A stretch of 64,000 nucleotides of DNA from Haloferula sp. BvORR071 (GTDB lineage Bacteria > Verrucomicrobiota > Verrucomicrobiia > Verrucomicrobiales > Akkermansiaceae). Below the pieces are notes generated by a model. That model did not search any database. It was not told where the DNA came from and saw nothing but the letters and a program-made list of their open reading frames with translations. Position numbers and translations under genes: made by a program. Of the stretch, positions 24,294 to 32,335 are shown piece after piece. Within the stretch, counting starts at the first letter, position 1, and each line of letters opens with the position of its first letter. The stretch is from contig NZ_BATP01000056.1 in the NCBI RefSeq assembly GCF_000739615.1, forward strand, positions 1 to 64,000. Reading direction: 5' to 3'.

Positions 24294-25844
24294 TCAGGGT
24301 TCGCCCTTAAATGGCTCCTTCAAAGCGTTTGCGTTTGGCCCGGGTTCGCTGATTGGGAGTTGCTCCTCAAACAAGTTGAAGCCGGAGTGCTTCTTGACGA
24401 CATATCCCGCGAAGCGGATGGTTTCGTCGCCGTCTTGGAACGATAGTTGGGTGTCGGCCTGATCGACCTGGTGCTCTTTGGTGTCGTTTTCGTAGCTTCC
24501 TTTAGCACCGAAACCTACTCCGAAGACACTGAATCCTCCCCCGGCAGCCGCCGAAAAGTGCCGTTTGTAGTCATATTCCCATTTCTGACTGTTCTTGAAG
24601 CTCGCCGAAAAGCCGCGGATAAGAATCAAGCCAGTTGGATAATACAAAAGTGAACCCTTGGGCCCCAAAAACTGCATGAATTCGCGTTTGTTTTCCAATA
24701 CTCGTTTGTTGTTGAACAGGTTAGGCTGGAACCACGCAGGATATACTATGGAGACTTTGAATGCGGCCTTCGCTCCTAGCTTGAGTTCCGTCATTGTTCG
24801 GAAGTCTTCGGCAATATGAATCTGTTCCTCGGCGCTGCAGTTTGCGGAAACTACAAAGTAGCTAGCGCTGACCGACGTTCCCCAATCTGAGTCCATCTGA
24901 TTGCTCTTGGAAGTAGTCCGATTGAAGAACACATCGAATCCACCGGCGGGAGTTGTTTTGATCGTGTCAATCGCCATGTTCCAAGTGGTAGTTCGGCGGT
25001 CATCAAATAGACCGGTGGAGCCGGCAGGGAGGCGGGCTAAATAATCCAAGGTGAACTTGTCACCGTCGGTGTAAAGAAAGTCCGGGAACATGGGCCAGCG
25101 CAAACGCATTTGTTCCATGCGATACGCTCTGTCGGCCTTCACGATCTCTTCGTCTGCTGGATCCGCGTACTTTCTTGCCAAGAGCTTATCGATCTCGAAA
25201 TTCGCGTCATTTATCTGATTGACCTCTCGGCTGATTTCTTGCTGATAACCGTTGTTGACAGACCATTGAAGGTAGTAGACTTGGTCGCCCGGTTTCACGC
25301 TGTAGGCTTCACAATGCTCAAGCCATTCCTTTCTCTCAAGCTTTTGATAATCCTTCATGCGAGTTCTGCATTCTTGAATGATGAGGGTGAAATGAGCCAC
25401 TTGCGCTTGTTCCTGGTGGTCCAATTCTCGGACGATTGCTAATCTTCTCAATCTGTCCATAAAGGTGCCGTAAACCTCGTTAAGTTTAGTGGATGACATA
25501 ACGATGGTTCCCGAGACGGGTTCGGGCTCCACCGACAAGTCACTTCGATTGAGGAGGCCGTACATCGAGTAGTACTTGTACCTCGCGGATAGGTCGACAG
25601 GGTCCGCGACGAGCTTGAGCTGGACGAATTCATCGGCGTTCAAGCTGCCAACTTTCAATTTTAGGAGATCGTAATAGTTGCTGAGCGTGAACTGTAGGGC
25701 TCCGCTAATTGGAATTGGCCTTACTTGAGAGCTTGCGTGAAATCTGGCTTCGGTAGGTTTTTGTTCCAAAGGGGACGCCTCTGGCGCTCCGATCAGAGTA
25801 GTAGTCGCAACGGCGAAGGAAAGTAAGTTGGCTATCGACTTCAT
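24294..25844 (-). CDS. Exported protein of unknown function, AT-rich island gene
   Basis: I place the start at ATG 25844 (MKSIANLLSFAVATTTLIGA, a signal peptide), giving 516 aa; the longer frame adds 18 non-signal residues. The central part (about 130-240) is strongly helical and charged. The C-terminal part has LLYYPTGLILIRGFSASF, then the Gly/Ala/Phe-rich HFSAAAGGGFSVFGVGFG, then alternating beta-like strands (DTQLSFQDGDETIRFAGYVV). I recognise no family. The amphipathic Gly-rich segment could be a membrane-inserting or pore-like region, but that is speculation. It is visibly AT-richer than the chromosome around it and co-transcribed with the lipoprotein gene. Confidence 0.65.
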   Translation of the reverse strand: MKSIANLLSFAVATTTLIGAPEASPLEQKPTEARFHASSQVRPIPISGALQFTLSNYYDLLKLKVGSLNADEFVQLKLVADPVDLSARYKYYSMYGLLNRSDLSVEPEPVSGTIVMSSTKLNEVYGTFMDRLRRLAIVRELDHQEQAQVAHFTLIIQECRTRMKDYQKLERKEWLEHCEAYSVKPGDQVYYLQWSVNNGYQQEISREVNQINDANFEIDKLLARKYADPADEEIVKADRAYRMEQMRLRWPMFPDFLYTDGDKFTLDYLARLPAGSTGLFDDRRTTTWNMAIDTIKTTPAGGFDVFFNRTTSKSNQMDSDWGTSVSASYFVVSANCSAEEQIHIAEDFRTMTELKLGAKAAFKVSIVYPAWFQPNLFNNKRVLENKREFMQFLGPKGSLLYYPTGLILIRGFSASFKNSQKWEYDYKRHFSAAAGGGFSVFGVGFGAKGSYENDTKEHQVDQADTQLSFQDGDETIRFAGYVVKKHSGFNLFEEQLPISEPGPNANALKEPFKGEP

Positions 25845-26453
25845 GTTATAGGGGGCGGTTCCATCGAGAGGAATATAGGATGCTTCCGAGTTACGCAAGG
25901 AGTTTTGTGCGATTAAGATTAAGCGGGGTGGTGTAGTTAACTATTTAGTGTCGTGGAAGTTTGTGTGATATGCATTAATGCGGTCGATATTGCCTATTAA
26001 GGTCGCTAAGCTAACGCTTGCTCGCGCATGATCGTGGCTTGGCACATCCGGCGCTCCGCTGCGGTTTCCCGGTTTCAAATCCCCGCCACTCCAACCTGAT
26101 CCGTAAAGCATGATCATTCCAAGCTTTCCAGCAGCTCGCCACCGCTTAGTTTAGCCCGTCAGTGGCCGACCTTTGGGGGTAGCGCATTCGTCATGTTCGG
26201 GACGCAATGTTCGAGAATAGGAGCAAGAACCCATGATCTTCTATTGGAACTATTTATTGCTGCGTCGGGGACGTGAGAAAGCGATGAAGCTGACGGCGGC
26301 AGATCTTGTCCGCGAGTGTCTCAGCTCGCTTCGTGAGAACGCGGTGAGGTATTGGGGCCTTTTATCAGGCGCACCCCGTTGGACTCAAGGGACAGGAATC
26401 CCGCACGCCGCTACCGGGTCATGTTGCGTGCGCAATAGGGATTGCAATCGGAG
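25845..26453. other. Gene-free AT-richer stretch upstream of the island operon
   Basis: No gene is supported. A 74-aa frame at 26233-26457 lacks a plausible start context and family. At 26071-26093 the sequence ggtttcaaatccccgccact followed by cca resembles the T-loop plus acceptor end of a tRNA or tmRNA, but the stem pairing is poor. The promoter of the two-gene island operon should lie close to 25845. Confidence 0.5.
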
Positions 26454-26632
26454 CTAACAGCCTCTCGAAATACCCGGAAGGCAGCCGCCAAGGATGGCAT
26501 TCACGGCTGACTCGGGCGAAGACGCAGATCCAAAACCGCGAGGAATCAAACTTTCGGAAATCAGGAACCTCGTTCGCAGCGTCCAAATATGCCGTGGATG
26601 TGGGTCATCCCGGTATTTCAACAGGCTGCTAG
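26454..26632. mobile_element. MITE-like element with imperfect terminal inverted repeats
   Basis: The left end ctaacagcctctcgaaatac and the reverse complement of the right end (ctagcagcctgttgaaatac) agree at 17 of 20 positions. Inner segments also pair (cattcacggc against catccacggc). The element is about 179 bp and codes for nothing convincing. Its right end is the same 18-bp repeat that bounds the island. Confidence 0.55.
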
Positions 26633-26633
26633 G
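26616..26633 (-). mobile_element. Right terminal inverted repeat of the island (18 bp)
   Basis: TTTCAACAGGCTGCTAGG is the exact reverse complement of 23336-23353. Normal GC-rich genes resume within 100 bp to the right. Confidence 0.7.
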
Positions 26634-26714
26634 ATTCACCCAAGCGGCATCGACAACTTTGGATCGAGCCGCTTATCTCCGCCCTATGACCCGCAGGTCT
26701 GCTCCTCTCCTGCC

Positions 26715-28217
26715 ATGAAACTCCTCGCCCCCGGGCTCAGCATTGTGGTCGGTCTCACCGCCGGTGCCCTGGTGAGTCGTGCGCTGCATCCGCCTGCCAC
26801 CCTCACGGCCACACTCGCACCAGCGAAAGTCGCGGAGCGCCCGCAGATCGCCGCGCCCGCCTTGCTTCCTAGCAGCGATACGGTCGAAACTCTCAAGGAC
26901 CCCGATCTCCCGGATCGCCCCGCGCGTCTCGCCATCTGGCTGCCGCACGCCACCTTGCCGGAGATCGAGGCCCTCTGGGAGCAGCTCCTCGCGAATCAGC
27001 CAATTCCGCAGCCCTTGGCCACCCTTGTCATCGCGCGCTGGGTGGTGCTCGACCCGCAAGGCGCCATGGCCGGGAACCTCAAGCTCGGCGGCACTCTTGG
27101 CGCATGGGAGGCTTGGGCCGCCGTGGACCCGCGCGCCGCGGAAGCCGCCGCCCGTGCCAGCAATGAAAGGGGCGCGCTCTACATGGTCCTCCAGGGCATC
27201 GCCGGCCGCGATCCCGATTATGTCGCAAAGCTGATCGAGCAGGATCTCGGCCTCGCCCAACTCGGGTCCAATGTGGTCGATGGCTTCATCGCCCAGCGCC
27301 GCTTCGACAAGGCCTTGGACTTCACCTTGCGCCTTGGCAGTTCGACCAACTCCCGCGCCAAGGACAAGCTTCTCCGCGAGTGGAGCAAGGATGACCCCGA
27401 GCAGTTGCTGCTATGGGGCGCGCGCAGCCCGCGGCTCCTCACCAGCGTCGGCGAGGAACTCACCAGCGCGATCGCCCGCGAGCAGATCGACAAGATGCCC
27501 GGCATCCTCGCCAAGATGCCCACCGGCGAGGTCAAGGGACGGCTGCGCCAGGCCTACGCCACCGCCCTTGCCGAGAAGGATCCCGCCGCTGCCATCCGCT
27601 TCGCGGAGAGCGAGGAAGCACCGCTGGCCGCCGCGGCCCTGTTAGGGAATCTGGGGCGCAAGTTCACCACCACCCAGCCCGCCATGGCCGTGGAGGTCCT
27701 GGGCAAGATTCTGGAGAGCGGCCGTGCGCTCGATGAGTATCCCGTGGCCGTGTTCTTCCTGGAGGGTCAGCGCGAGGGCTGGCACAGCACGGATACACCT
27801 TTCCCCGGCTTTGCGGAAGACCTCATCAAGAACATGCCGGAGCTGGCCATGGATGCCGTCATGGCCTCCGATGACAAGCCTGCCTATCAGGCCGCCGCCC
27901 GCCAACTGGCCAATGACTGGATGGAGAAAGACGAGTGGGACTTCGGCGTCTGGCTCAAGCGCCAGCCTGCCGGTGCCCTGCGGGATGATCTCGCGCTCAA
28001 GTATTCCAGCCAGCTCGCGAATGGCGACAAGCCCGCGTATGATCAGGCGCTCAGCTGGACCGGCAGCGTCGCGGATGCCAAGCAGCGCGACAGCCAGATC
28101 GATCAGCTTTTGCTGCAGTGGCAGGGCAGGGACCCCGCCGCCCTCCGCAGCTACCTTTCCGCCTCCGGCACCCCGGAGATCATCCGCAGCCGCGCCAAGC
28201 AAATGGACGAACGATGA
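26715..28217 (+). CDS. Membrane-anchored helical-repeat protein, family member 1
   Basis: The start at ATG 26715 puts a hydrophobic anchor (APGLSIVVGLTAGALVSRAL) at the N-terminus and gives 500 aa; the upstream frame is spurious. After a Pro/Ala-rich linker the rest is all-helical. It has irregular repeats of about 35-45 residues built on W..(R)LP.G..R and DP.AA..W (VWLKRQPAGALRDDLALKYS; LLQWQGRDPAALRSYLSASG). No catalytic motif is seen, and a periplasmic scaffold role is a guess. The stop overlaps the next paralogue by 4 nt, so they are coupled. Related genes are at 28214, 46357, 59840 and 61096. Confidence 0.7.
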   Translation: MKLLAPGLSIVVGLTAGALVSRALHPPATLTATLAPAKVAERPQIAAPALLPSSDTVETLKDPDLPDRPARLAIWLPHATLPEIEALWEQLLANQPIPQPLATLVIARWVVLDPQGAMAGNLKLGGTLGAWEAWAAVDPRAAEAAARASNERGALYMVLQGIAGRDPDYVAKLIEQDLGLAQLGSNVVDGFIAQRRFDKALDFTLRLGSSTNSRAKDKLLREWSKDDPEQLLLWGARSPRLLTSVGEELTSAIAREQIDKMPGILAKMPTGEVKGRLRQAYATALAEKDPAAAIRFAESEEAPLAAAALLGNLGRKFTTTQPAMAVEVLGKILESGRALDEYPVAVFFLEGQREGWHSTDTPFPGFAEDLIKNMPELAMDAVMASDDKPAYQAAARQLANDWMEKDEWDFGVWLKRQPAGALRDDLALKYSSQLANGDKPAYDQALSWTGSVADAKQRDSQIDQLLLQWQGRDPAALRSYLSASGTPEIIRSRAKQMDER

Positions 28218-29950
28218 AGCGCCCGCTCCAGATCCTGCTCTGCTTCGTGCCTGCCTTCGCCGTCGGGTGGATGCTGGTGTCTTCCGCAAGTACGAAGGAT
28301 TCCGTACCAGTGAAGACACCCGTGCCCTCGGCGCCGAATCCCACGGATGAGGCGATGGCCCCGCTGCGTGCCACGAAGGACCGCTGGACTGCCATCCATG
28401 CCGCCATCCAGCTCGCCCGCGGCATCCCGCCCCGTGAGCGCCAGGCATGGCTCGATGGCACGCGCTTCCGCCACGCCGATCCGCTGGTGGTCCAGATGTT
28501 CACCGTGGAGCTGGAGGAGCTGCTCTTCCAGGAAGACCCCTATGCCCTCGTCACCGCGCAGATCGCTGGCGACAAGCGCGGCTCCGCTTCCAGGAACTTG
28601 GCCCGTCTTGCCAAGCTCGATCCCGAAAAGCTGATCGCCTTCGGCAAGACCGCCGCGAATCCCGATCATGGCCGCCGCATGATCTTCGCGGCCATGGAGG
28701 AACTCGTCGGCCGCGATCCCGCCACCGTCTTGAAATTGGCGCTGGAATTCCCGCCGCCCGCCGATGGCCAGGCGCTGTCGAAGGACATGGTCCGCCTCCT
28801 CGCCAAGGGCGCGGTCAACGATCCGGAGAAGCTCCTCGACCTGGCGGATGCCCGCGGGGATCGCTGGCGCGCCCTGCTGCGTGCCGCCGCCGCGCAGGCG
28901 GTCGTGGCCAAGGACTTCACCAGTGGCGTGAAATGGCTGGCTGCACAGCCGGATGGCGGTGCCCTCTACCAGGCCATCTTCGGGATCGGCGGCGTGTCGA
29001 TGGAAGAGAGCAAGGTCAATGCCCGCAAGATCGCGGAAAACCTCAGCTTGTTCACCCCGGACTTCGTCGCCTCCCTGCAGCGCTCGTCCTTTGCGAACTC
29101 TTGGCCGATGACCTATGACATGATCGGCTCGGAGGAGCTGTGGCTCTCCGCCGACCTCGGGCGTCTCGGCTTCAGCTCGCAGGAACAAGGCAAGCTCCGC
29201 TTCGAGGCAATCGAGGCGATCTCCCGCCGTGATGCGGCTGCGGCCATCAAGTATCTCACGGATCCGGCGATGGGGATCACAGCGGAGCTGCGCCGCGCCC
29301 TCCTGCTGGGCATGCGCTCCACCCAACTGAGCATGGGCAAGGAGATCCCGCCCGAGATGCTTGCCATCCTCACCGAGGCCGAGCTGACGGCACTCAAGAG
29401 CCAGGAGGCCAAGTTCCAACAGAACCAAGCCACGCCCAAGAAGCCCCTCAGCATCCCCGAGCAGTTCGCCGAGGTCTTCAATGAACCCAACTCCGACTCG
29501 ATGCTGATGCGCTCGGAGAATTGGGGCCCCGATCAAATCCAGGAAGCGCTCACCTTTGTCCGCAATGCCAAGCCCGAGGTGCTGGCGGATATGGTCAAGC
29601 GCATGCAACACACCGGCGCGCCGCTGCTCGATCTCTCCGCGGAGATCTATCGCCTCGCCTTGGTGAACAACCTCGCCACCAAGAAGGTCCGCGAGGAACT
29701 CATCGAGACTGCCATCCACTGGGGTTCCCGCGAGCCCGACAAGGCCTCCGCCTGGGTCCTCACCCTCCCCGCCGGTCCCGAGCGCCTCTGCTCGATCCAA
29801 AACATCGCCGCCCAATGGAGCTCCGGTGATCCCAACGGCGCCGCCAAGTGGATCGCCACCCTCAAGGATCCCGCCGAAGCCGCCGCCGCCAAGGAAGCCA
29901 TCCGCCTCTACAACGAGAAGACCAAGCAGCAGAAGCGGGAGGGGGAGTAG
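28214..29950 (+). CDS. Membrane-anchored helical-repeat protein, family member 2
   Basis: The start at ATG 28214 (ATGA overlap with the previous gene) gives MKRPLQILLCFVPAFAVGWM, a single anchor helix, and 578 aa. The body is all-helical with the family's repeat, clearest at the C-terminus: ASAWVLTLPAGPERLCSIQN, IAAQWSSGDPNGAAKWIATL. A Lys/Gln-rich segment at about 395-410 looks like a linker. Function is unknown. The tandem, coupled arrangement of two non-identical members suggests they work as a pair, as do members 4 and 5. Confidence 0.7.
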   Translation: MKRPLQILLCFVPAFAVGWMLVSSASTKDSVPVKTPVPSAPNPTDEAMAPLRATKDRWTAIHAAIQLARGIPPRERQAWLDGTRFRHADPLVVQMFTVELEELLFQEDPYALVTAQIAGDKRGSASRNLARLAKLDPEKLIAFGKTAANPDHGRRMIFAAMEELVGRDPATVLKLALEFPPPADGQALSKDMVRLLAKGAVNDPEKLLDLADARGDRWRALLRAAAAQAVVAKDFTSGVKWLAAQPDGGALYQAIFGIGGVSMEESKVNARKIAENLSLFTPDFVASLQRSSFANSWPMTYDMIGSEELWLSADLGRLGFSSQEQGKLRFEAIEAISRRDAAAAIKYLTDPAMGITAELRRALLLGMRSTQLSMGKEIPPEMLAILTEAELTALKSQEAKFQQNQATPKKPLSIPEQFAEVFNEPNSDSMLMRSENWGPDQIQEALTFVRNAKPEVLADMVKRMQHTGAPLLDLSAEIYRLALVNNLATKKVREELIETAIHWGSREPDKASAWVLTLPAGPERLCSIQNIAAQWSSGDPNGAAKWIATLKDPAEAAAAKEAIRLYNEKTKQQKREGE

Positions 29951-29994
29951 GGGAGCTATCCCGCGTGCTACCCGATAACCGCGGCGCAGCCGCC

Positions 29995-30686
29995 TTGGAC
30001 TGCGTGCAGCCCGCTGCCGCTTTCGGCCGGCAACCCTGTTGCCGTGAAGCACCGGGAGACTTCGGCTTCACAAGTGATCCTCCCCGAGCCCACCCCAGCG
30101 GCGCCTATTACCTGAAGCCCTCTTCCTGGGAGCGCGGAGGCACCCGCCCCGCAGAACGGTCCCCGGCAGCTGTCCACTTCTCGCGCCCTCCACCAAAAGC
30201 GCCGCCGCTCCTCTGCCTGCTCCCCGGCGAAGCCCTTGGACTGCGTGCAGCCTGCTGCCGCTTTCTGCAGGCAACCCTGTTGCCGTGAAGCACCGGGCGA
30301 TCTCCACCTCACCGGAGATCCTCCCCAAGCCCACCCCGGCGGCACCTATCACCAGAAGGCCTCTTCACCGGGTGCGCGGAGCCTCCGCCTCGCAGCATGG
30401 TCCCTTACAGCTGTCCACTTCTCGCGCCCTCCACCAAAATCGCCGCCGCTCCTCTGCCTGCTCCCCGGCGAAGCCCTTGGACTGCGTGCAGCCTGCTGCC
30501 GCTTTCGGCAGGCAACCCTGTTGCCGTGAAGCACCGGGCGATCTCCACCTCACCGGAGATCCTCCCCAAGCCCACCCCGGCGGCGTCTATTACCTGAAGC
30601 CCTCTTCCTGGGAGCGCGGAGGCACCCGCCCCGCAGAACGGTCCCCGGCAGCTTTCTGCTTCTCGCGCTCTCCATCAGAAACGCCG
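29995..30686. repeat. Tandem repeat of a 241-bp unit (three copies, last one partial)
   Basis: Units begin with ttggactgcgtgcagcc at 29995, 30236 and 30477, an exact 241-bp period. Each carries the second half of family A, then a Pro-rich-coding stretch with ggagatcctccccaagccca and cacttctcgcgccctccacc. The third copy breaks off at about 30690, at the end of the convergent membrane-protein gene. The long ORFs here are repeat translations. Confidence 0.8.
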
Positions 30687-31253
30687 TCACGATTCTGCCA
30701 TCCTATCCTCGCAGCCGAACGCAGCTTCATCCTTCACGTCGCTACAAAGCCTCCTCCGCAACCTACGAGACCTCCAGTAGATCAGCCCCACCCAAACCCC
30801 CACCACCCCCAGCAACACACACCAATACGGGACAAACAGCAGCCACTCGCCAGGGTAGATATCCTCCGGCGCCGCATAGTAGTAGCGGATCACCGCATCC
30901 GGCCTGCGGCCGTCCAGCATCCCGGTGTAGGCGAGCTGCCGCCTGGTCTCCAGATCCAGATAGCCGCCGAAATCCGGCTGGCCGAAGCGCAGGCTGTCCA
31001 GCTCGCCGAATCTCGGGTCCATACGGCCAATGATGACCTCATTGCGCCTGACCAGCGCTGGGAGCAGGGCGGGCCTCGCGGGATGAAAGATCGAAATACC
31101 GCAACTCTTGCTGGTGATGGAAAGCGGGCCCCCTCCCACCGTGCTCCAGTTCCGCGCCGAATCCTGCCAAGCCCACAACGTGAAAACGACGGCCAGCACC
31201 CCACCCCAGAAGGTCAGCGAACGGATCAGCGAAGGGCGGGGGAGCGTGGTCAT
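30687..31253 (-). CDS. Small two-pass membrane protein of unknown function
   Basis: The 188-aa protein has one transmembrane helix near the N-terminus (SLTFWGGVLAVVFTLWAW) and one near the C-terminus (WLLFVPYWCVLLGVVGVWVG), with a basic tail RSRRLRRRL. The roughly 95-residue loop between them would be periplasmic. No family is recognised. It is divergent from fabG across a 74-bp spacer, and its 3' end abuts the 241-bp repeat array, which may have replaced its original terminator. Confidence 0.6.
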   Translation of the reverse strand: MTTLPRPSLIRSLTFWGGVLAVVFTLWAWQDSARNWSTVGGGPLSITSKSCGISIFHPARPALLPALVRRNEVIIGRMDPRFGELDSLRFGQPDFGGYLDLETRRQLAYTGMLDGRRPDAVIRYYYAAPEDIYPGEWLLFVPYWCVLLGVVGVWVGLIYWRSRRLRRRLCSDVKDEAAFGCEDRMAES

Positions 31254-31327
31254 GCGGATGCCACGGACTCTCGCACACCCCGATTGATGATTGGAAGATT
31301 GGTGATTGGTGATTTGCTTCCCCCCAC

Positions 31328-32050
31328 ATGACCATCCTCATCACCGGTGCCAACGGCGGCCTCGGCCTCGGCATCGCCCGCTACTTCCTGGAAAAAGAGC
31401 CGGAGGCCAGACTCTGGCTCGGCGTCCGCGCGAACCGCTCGAATGCTGAATCTCTCGTAGGGGAATTCCCCGACCGCGCCCGCCTCGTCGACCTCGACGT
31501 GACCTCCCGGGAAAGCTGGGACGCCGCCGTGGCCACCATCACCACCGCCGATGGCCGCCTGGACGTGCTGGTCAACAACGCCGGGATGCACCGCGATGGC
31601 CTGCTCGCCACCATGGAGGATGAGGCCTGGTCCTCGGTGATCTCCGCGAACTTGGATTCCGTCTTCCTCGGCTGCCGCGCGGTCATTAGGCCTATGATGA
31701 CCAATCGCTTCGGACGAATCATCAATATCGCCTCGCTCAGCGCCATCCTCCCGCCACTGGGCCAGACGAACTACGCCGCCGCCAAGGCCGGGGTCGTCGC
31801 CCTGACCCAGACCCTCGCCAAGGAGGTCGCCCGCGCCGGAATCACCGTAAATGCGATCCTCCCGGGCTACATCCAGACCGAGGCCCTGGCCCACATGGAC
31901 GAGGAAGCGGCCAAGAAGGCCAAGGCCGGCATCCCGATGCGCCGTTTCGGCACCCCGGCGGAGGTGGCGGCTGCGGTGCGGTTTCTCGCTTGCCACGATG
32001 CCGCTTACGTCACAGGGTCCGCCCTGAAGATCGACGGCGGAATCTTCTAA
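31328..32050 (+). CDS. fabG: 3-oxoacyl-ACP reductase-like short-chain dehydrogenase
   Basis: This 240-aa classical SDR has the cofactor motif TGANGGLGLG at 6-15, NNAG at 83-86, catalytic N108, S136, Y149 and K153 (YAAAK). The PG-motif region NAILPGYIQTEAL also matches FabG. It would reduce a 3-oxoacyl-ACP to the 3-hydroxy form with NADPH. It is followed after 13 bp by a dedicated acyl carrier protein, so it probably serves a specialised acyl chain and not only the housekeeping fatty acid synthase. Other fab genes are not in the window. The symbol denotes family, not proven role. Confidence 0.85.
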   Translation: MTILITGANGGLGLGIARYFLEKEPEARLWLGVRANRSNAESLVGEFPDRARLVDLDVTSRESWDAAVATITTADGRLDVLVNNAGMHRDGLLATMEDEAWSSVISANLDSVFLGCRAVIRPMMTNRFGRIINIASLSAILPPLGQTNYAAAKAGVVALTQTLAKEVARAGITVNAILPGYIQTEALAHMDEEAAKKAKAGIPMRRFGTPAEVAAAVRFLACHDAAYVTGSALKIDGGIF

Positions 32051-32063
32051 CAAGTTCACAATC

Positions 32064-32324
32064 ATGGCACAAGGCGAGGAACTGCGGCGCAAAATCAAAG
32101 AGGTGATGGTCGACGAGCTGATGCTCGATTTCGATGCGGCAGAGATTGCCGATCAGACCGCCATCTTCGGCGCCGGTGGCCTCGGCCTCGATTCCGTGGA
32201 TGCGCTCCAGCTCGTCGTCGCCATCGAGAAGCACTTCGGCCTGAAAATCGCCGATGCCGAGAAGGCCAAGGGCGTGCTCCAGAGCGTCGAGACGATTGCC
32301 CAGGCGATCGAGACGAAGGGCTGA
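32064..32324 (+). CDS. Acyl carrier protein (secondary type)
   Basis: The 86-aa protein has the phosphopantetheine site GLDSVDALQL with Ser44. It is slightly longer than housekeeping AcpP and has GAGGLGLDS, not the usual DLGADSLD, ahead of the site. This marks it as a specialised carrier such as those in lipid or polyketide loci. It would hold acyl chains acted on by the upstream FabG-like reductase, and its product might be used by the type III PKS 5 kb downstream or by a lipid acyltransferase; this link is inference. Confidence 0.9.
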   Translation: MAQGEELRRKIKEVMVDELMLDFDAAEIADQTAIFGAGGLGLDSVDALQLVVAIEKHFGLKIADAEKAKGVLQSVETIAQAIETKG

Positions 32325-32335
32325 TTCATCGGTGG

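Noticed and set aside
24294-25898. Longer 534-aa version of the island protein
   Set aside because: The extra 18 residues precede the signal peptide; the start at 25844 gives a normal one.
26233-26457. 74-aa forward frame in the island spacer
   Set aside because: Poor codon bias, no family, and it ends inside the MITE-like element.
28151-30052. 633-aa minus frame opposite helical-repeat member 2
   Set aside because: Shadow frame running into the repeat array; no family and no plausible start.
30285-31331. 348-aa forward frame across the 241-bp repeats and the small membrane-protein gene
   Set aside because: It translates the repeat array and then the antisense strand of the two-pass membrane protein; Pro/Arg-rich with no domain.
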